Below are positions 20,237 to 22,605 of a stretch of 22,605 nucleotides of DNA, one piece after another. Below the pieces are notes generated by a model. That model searched no databases, was not told the DNA's origin, and saw only the letters and a list, made by a program, of their open reading frames with translations. The position numbers were made by a program, and so were the translations under genes. Each line of letters opens with the position of its first letter. Position 1 is the first letter of the stretch. Where the stretch lies: the IMG/VR virus record IMGVR_UViG_3300030385_001078, positions 1,550 through 24,154 of that record. One strand, 5' to 3'. The DNA comes from a virus.

Positions 20237-20270
20237 CAAAAAAGAGGGCTAATAAAAATTAACCCCCTTT
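20231..20270 (-). terminator. Strong rho-independent terminator after ninG-like gene
   Basis: A 13-bp stem on the minus strand, AAAGGGGGTTAAT paired with ATTAGCCCTCTTT with two G-U pairs and a TTTT loop, is followed by TTTGTTTGTTTTTT. It starts about 65 nt after the stop of the NinG-like gene and precedes the coiled-coil gene. The stretch 20271-20335 shows no gene. Confidence 0.88.
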
Positions 20271-20335
20271 AATCTAAAACTGAAATTTATCAAGAACTCC
20301 TATAAACTAAAAATATAGTACTTAATAATGTGAAG

Positions 20336-20731
20336 CTATGAAATCTTTTTTACTTCTGCAATCTTTTTTGAAAAAACATTTATTAGTTCTATCAACTCCG
20401 GATTTGTATATTTTACAATTTTTTTGCTTTCTCTGTATAAATTCTCTGCGGTGTTCTCTCCAAACTCCCTATTTAAAAATATGCCAAATTTAAATTGTTC
20501 TCCATATTTAAAGACATTACATCCCGGGCATTGTACCTGGCAATTAGTTTCATCCCATCTAGTTGAATAATGCCTTCGGCTCATAAAGTGTCCGCATTGT
20601 AAATTTTTATAATGATCTTTTTTGCCACAGGTACAGCATTCAGCAAAACCAAATATATTAGCATTTCGCTTTCTTATATATTCACTAAATACTTTGTCAA
20701 GTTTTTTAACTATCTGTTTCCTAGTCTTCAC
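20336..20731 (-). CDS. ninG: NinG (Rap)-like recombination protein
   Basis: This 131-aa protein matches phage NinG/Rap, a Holliday-junction endonuclease in lambda recombination. The zinc-binding HNH-type core is visible: Cys32, Cys33 and Cys35 (CCTCG), Cys46-Gly-His48 (QCGHF), RRHYSTRWDETNCQVQCPGC with Cys64, Cys68 and Cys71. The C-terminal helical part (YRESKKIVKYTNPELIELIN) is also typical. A GTG start at 20731 overlaps the upstream 81-aa gene by 11 nt; no later ATG precedes the core. A strong terminator follows. Family assignment is strong; its substrate in this phage is inferred. Confidence 0.85.
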   Translation of the reverse strand: MKTRKQIVKKLDKVFSEYIRKRNANIFGFAECCTCGKKDHYKNLQCGHFMSRRHYSTRWDETNCQVQCPGCNVFKYGEQFKFGIFLNREFGENTAENLYRESKKIVKYTNPELIELINVFSKKIAEVKKIS

Positions 20732-20966
20732 GATAGCGCAACAATAATATACCTGTTTGTTCGTCTAGCGTTTTTATAGCTTTGTATAAATATCTGGAAT
20801 TACTTCTGGCATCCTCTCTCTCATATATAGCGGAGGTACGGCCTAAATTACAATATTGGTCTGCATTTAAAAAAAGTAATCGGTCTATTTTTTCTGAAGG
20901 AGGGATGGTTTTGTAGCCAACTATTTTGTCAACTTGAGATCTGAATAATATTTGCGCTTCTCTCAT
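20721..20966 (-). CDS. Unknown small protein upstream of ninG (81 aa)
   Basis: This 81-aa protein begins MREAQILFRSQVDKIVGYKT and contains YCNLGRTSAIYEREDARSNS and a helical end LYKAIKTLDEQTGILLLRY. It is basic and probably helical, with no catalytic motif that I recognise. It is the first gene after a candidate promoter and its end overlaps the NinG-like gene, which suggests a joint role in recombination or its regulation. Related phage proteins seem to exist but no function is known to me. Confidence 0.65.
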   Translation of the reverse strand: MREAQILFRSQVDKIVGYKTIPPSEKIDRLLFLNADQYCNLGRTSAIYEREDARSNSRYLYKAIKTLDEQTGILLLRYRED

Positions 20967-21009
20967 TTGTAACTTTGTTTTTGTAGTTTCAAAGTAACAA
21001 AGTCGAAAA

Positions 21010-21041
21010 CGAATTTACACATTTTTTTTCACGTACACAAG
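21010..21041 (-). promoter_or_regulatory. Bacteroidota-type promoter candidate (CTTG-N20-TAAATTCG)
   Basis: On the minus strand CTTGTG (21041-21036) is followed after CTTG by 20 nt and then TAAATTCG (21017-21010), near the TAnnTTTG consensus. It lies 8 nt after the holin-like gene stop and gives a leader of about 38 nt before the ATG at 20966. The same CTTGTG and spacing occur at 10975-11006. Confidence 0.5.
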
Positions 21042-21048
21042 TATTTTG

Positions 21049-21501
21049 TTATTTACCTATGCTTTTAAATTTTTCAACTCCTCTGCTACCAAAATAAGCC
21101 ACATACACTGTAACCAATAAATTTTTTAATAATTCAATCCAGCTCCCCTCAACAGCAAAATCAATATTAAAAGAATCTAATAATATTAAAATAACCATTG
21201 ATATAGTTAAAAAGATTAAAGACATTGGGCGGGTATTTTTACTTAACCAGCTATCGCTTTTCATATCACTGCTCCAACGTTTTGAAACCTCTTGCATTTC
21301 TACAACGTCCATCTCTAATAACTTTAACGCCTGTTCTTTGTCTTCTGGAGATAATGTGTCATCGTGTGAAATTAAATTTTTAACAATTCCTAAAGCCCCC
21401 TGATCTGGTAGTAAATCTCCCATAAAAGAAAGTACTTTGGATCCCTTTTGTTTTAAAAATTCACCAACTTTTGTTTCGCTAAATTTCTTTTTTTTACTCA
21501 A
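21049..21501 (-). CDS. 3TM-type phage holin-like protein
   Basis: This 150-aa protein begins with a basic segment (MSKKKKFSETKVGEF), an acidic helical part and then the hallmark KSDSWLSKNTRPMSLIFLTI (about 80-98), followed by the hydrophobic SMVILILLDSFNI and a second hydrophobic stretch VTVYVAYFG near 131-139, ending GSRGVEKFKSIGK. This matches the Bacteroidota-type phage holin family, which forms lesions in the inner membrane to release the amidase. It starts at TTG with a four-base overlap (TTGA) to the amidase stop, and a candidate promoter for the next genes follows its stop. The lysis role is inferred from family and neighbours. Confidence 0.8.
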   Translation of the reverse strand: MSKKKKFSETKVGEFLKQKGSKVLSFMGDLLPDQGALGIVKNLISHDDTLSPEDKEQALKLLEMDVVEMQEVSKRWSSDMKSDSWLSKNTRPMSLIFLTISMVILILLDSFNIDFAVEGSWIELLKNLLVTVYVAYFGSRGVEKFKSIGK

Positions 21502-21935
21502 ACTAAACTGCTAATCCATTCATATTCGCACCTCGCATTAAAACTCGGGCAATCTTTAGTTGAAAAATCTTGGTGACCATACACCACCGCTTGTGGGTAT
21601 AGGTCTTTCATATATAATAAAAAATCCTCCAAAGCATCTTTTTGCGCTAGGGTTCTTGTGTCTTTTGAAACCCATTCGCCATCGCTATTTTTTTTAGACT
21701 CTACGCCTCCAATATAACAAACACCAATCGAATCGTAATTATGTCCCTTACAATGCGCCCCTGTCCGCTCTATTGGGCGGCCTTCGTGTAACTCTCCATC
21801 TAAACCAATTACAAAATGGTAACCAATATCAGACCAGCCCCTGGCTAAATGCCATTCTCTTATTGTTTGAACTGAAAAATCCTTTCCTTCCGGAGTAGCA
21901 GAGCAGTGTATTATAATTTTTTTTATTTTTCTCAA
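21498..21935 (-). CDS. T7-lysozyme-like N-acetylmuramoyl-L-alanine amidase (endolysin)
   Basis: This 145-aa enzyme cleaves the amide bond between N-acetylmuramic acid and L-alanine in peptidoglycan at lysis. It matches the type 2 amidase family: His10 in IIIHCSATP, Tyr39 in DIGYHFVIG, His121 in YGHQDFS, Lys127 and Cys129 in TKDCPSF. Zinc ligands are His10, His121 and Cys129; Tyr39 and Lys127 correspond to the catalytic residues of T7 lysozyme. Length is the usual minimal size, without a cell-wall-binding domain. The start is TTG at 21935, overlapping the upstream stop by four bases; no ATG precedes the His10 motif. The holin-like gene follows. Confidence 0.92.
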   Translation of the reverse strand: MRKIKKIIIHCSATPEGKDFSVQTIREWHLARGWSDIGYHFVIGLDGELHEGRPIERTGAHCKGHNYDSIGVCYIGGVESKKNSDGEWVSKDTRTLAQKDALEDFLLYMKDLYPQAVVYGHQDFSTKDCPSFNARCEYEWISSLV

Positions 21936-22605
21936 TCGCTTGTTAATTCTTTTAAAAAACTTTGTAATTCGCTAGAGCTATAATGAGTAGGATTATAAAC
22001 TCTAATCTCGTGAACGTAGCCGTCCATTCTATTAAGTGCCGAACCCTGATGTAATCCGACCTCATTTAATACAAATGGGTTTACAGGCGTAACAACTAAA
22101 TCCTCCCTATATTCAACGCCATTTAAATAATGGTAGCATAAATTTTTCTGGAAACTAATAGCGATTTTCGTTCTCTTTGCAGAAGTGCTTATAGTTTCTG
22201 TACTTTGTGCAACACCTCCGCTTGTAAATGTTGTATGAATATCGCCTGTACCAGCATCCCTTGCCATAAATACCCGATTACTAGCCGTACCATCACTTAA
22301 CGAAATAGAGGCATCAGAATCCGAGTCTTGGCTAAAGCTAACATCTACATAAAAAACACCCGCAGTTGAATTAACTAGGTTCCCTAATGAAGCTGTTTCT
22401 ATTGTTTCATTAGCTCTTGTTAAAGGGACTGCGTTGGTTTTAATAAATGAACTAGGTTTTACTATGGCAGAAAATTCAGTTTGTACCCCCCAAATATAAA
22501 CCGACTCGTTACCGGATCCTTGCCACGTTTCAGACCCCGCAGTAAGTCCATCTGTAACATATATTGCTGGAAAAAAATTATTCATCCCCGCATCAGTATC
22601 GGCTT
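21932..22605 (-). CDS. C-terminal part of tail fibre/spike-type structural protein
   Basis: The frame is open beyond the right edge of the window (residues before the first ATG at 22585 read ADTDAG), so this is the C-terminal portion of a larger protein. The segment NESVYIWGVQTEFSAIVKPS, followed by PLTRANETIET, is the pattern seen in phage tail fibre or head spike proteins, with a beta-rich, lectin-like end: ISTSAKRTKIAISFQKN, NGVEYRE and GYVHEIRVYNPTHYSSSELQ. It probably forms part of a fibre or appendage that binds host surface glycans. It is coupled to the amidase gene by a four-base overlap. The exact target is unknown. Confidence 0.75.
   Translation of the reverse strand, partial: ADTDAGMNNFFPAIYVTDGLTAGSETWQGSGNESVYIWGVQTEFSAIVKPSSFIKTNAVPLTRANETIETASLGNLVNSTAGVFYVDVSFSQDSDSDASISLSDGTASNRVFMARDAGTGDIHTTFTSGGVAQSTETISTSAKRTKIAISFQKNLCYHYLNGVEYREDLVVTPVNPFVLNEVGLHQGSALNRMDGYVHEIRVYNPTHYSSSELQSFLKELTSD

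Noticed and set aside
20195-20239. TTG-started extension of the coiled-coil protein
   Set aside because: The start lies in the T-tract of a strong terminator and adds an atypical hydrophobic lead.
1-22605. tRNA genes, CRISPR arrays, IS elements, integrase or attachment sites
   Set aside because: No cloverleaf-like sequence, no regularly spaced repeats, no transposase or recombinase motifs and no flanking direct repeats were seen.

Overview
The window looks like about half of a tailed double-stranded DNA phage or prophage of a Bacteroidota host, probably a flavobacterium. Supporting this: the DNA is AT-rich; initiation regions are A-rich and mostly lack Shine-Dalgarno motifs; several upstream regions fit the Bacteroidota promoter form TTTG-N19-20-TAnnTTTG; and several small proteins resemble Bacteroidota phage families (from memory, not searched). 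Every supported gene is on the minus strand, so transcription runs from the right end to the left. No integrase, repressor, tRNA, IS element or CRISPR array was seen, so lifestyle cannot be decided.

Layout in transcription order. 22605-21049: C-terminal part of a tail-fibre/spike-type protein, a T7-lysozyme-like amidase and a holin-like membrane protein, joined by 4-nt overlaps. 21041-20231: a candidate promoter, an 81-aa unknown, a NinG-like protein and a strong terminator. 20194-19083: a coiled-coil protein, an OB-fold candidate, a DUF3127/SSB-like protein, a 35-aa protein and a second strong terminator. 19059-11069: a long, tightly overlapping block with a DnaB-type helicase, a sigma-70-like factor, three PD-(D/E)XK nuclease-fold proteins, several small proteins, a ParB-like protein, a TET-associated-type glycosyltransferase and both terminase subunits. 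11006-8665: an island of nine small unknown genes with its own candidate promoters and a terminator. 8619-813: the tail module, with a gpG/gpGT-type chaperone pair containing a -1 slippery run, tail completion-like proteins, two large structural proteins and the tape measure. 770-1: an XkdF-like prohead protease, a 46-aa protein and the start of the next gene.

The head genes therefore follow the tail genes, and no portal or capsid gene is visible between the terminase and the tail. If the genome is circular or circularly permuted, portal, capsid and the remaining tail-fibre genes should lie beyond the left edge and lead back to the right edge.

The points most worth a second look are the glycosyltransferase-ParB-terminase cassette (possible DNA base hypermodification), the -1 frameshift in the tail chaperone, the promoter- and terminator-bounded island of small unknown genes, and a set of similar promoters in a phage that also encodes a sigma-like factor.
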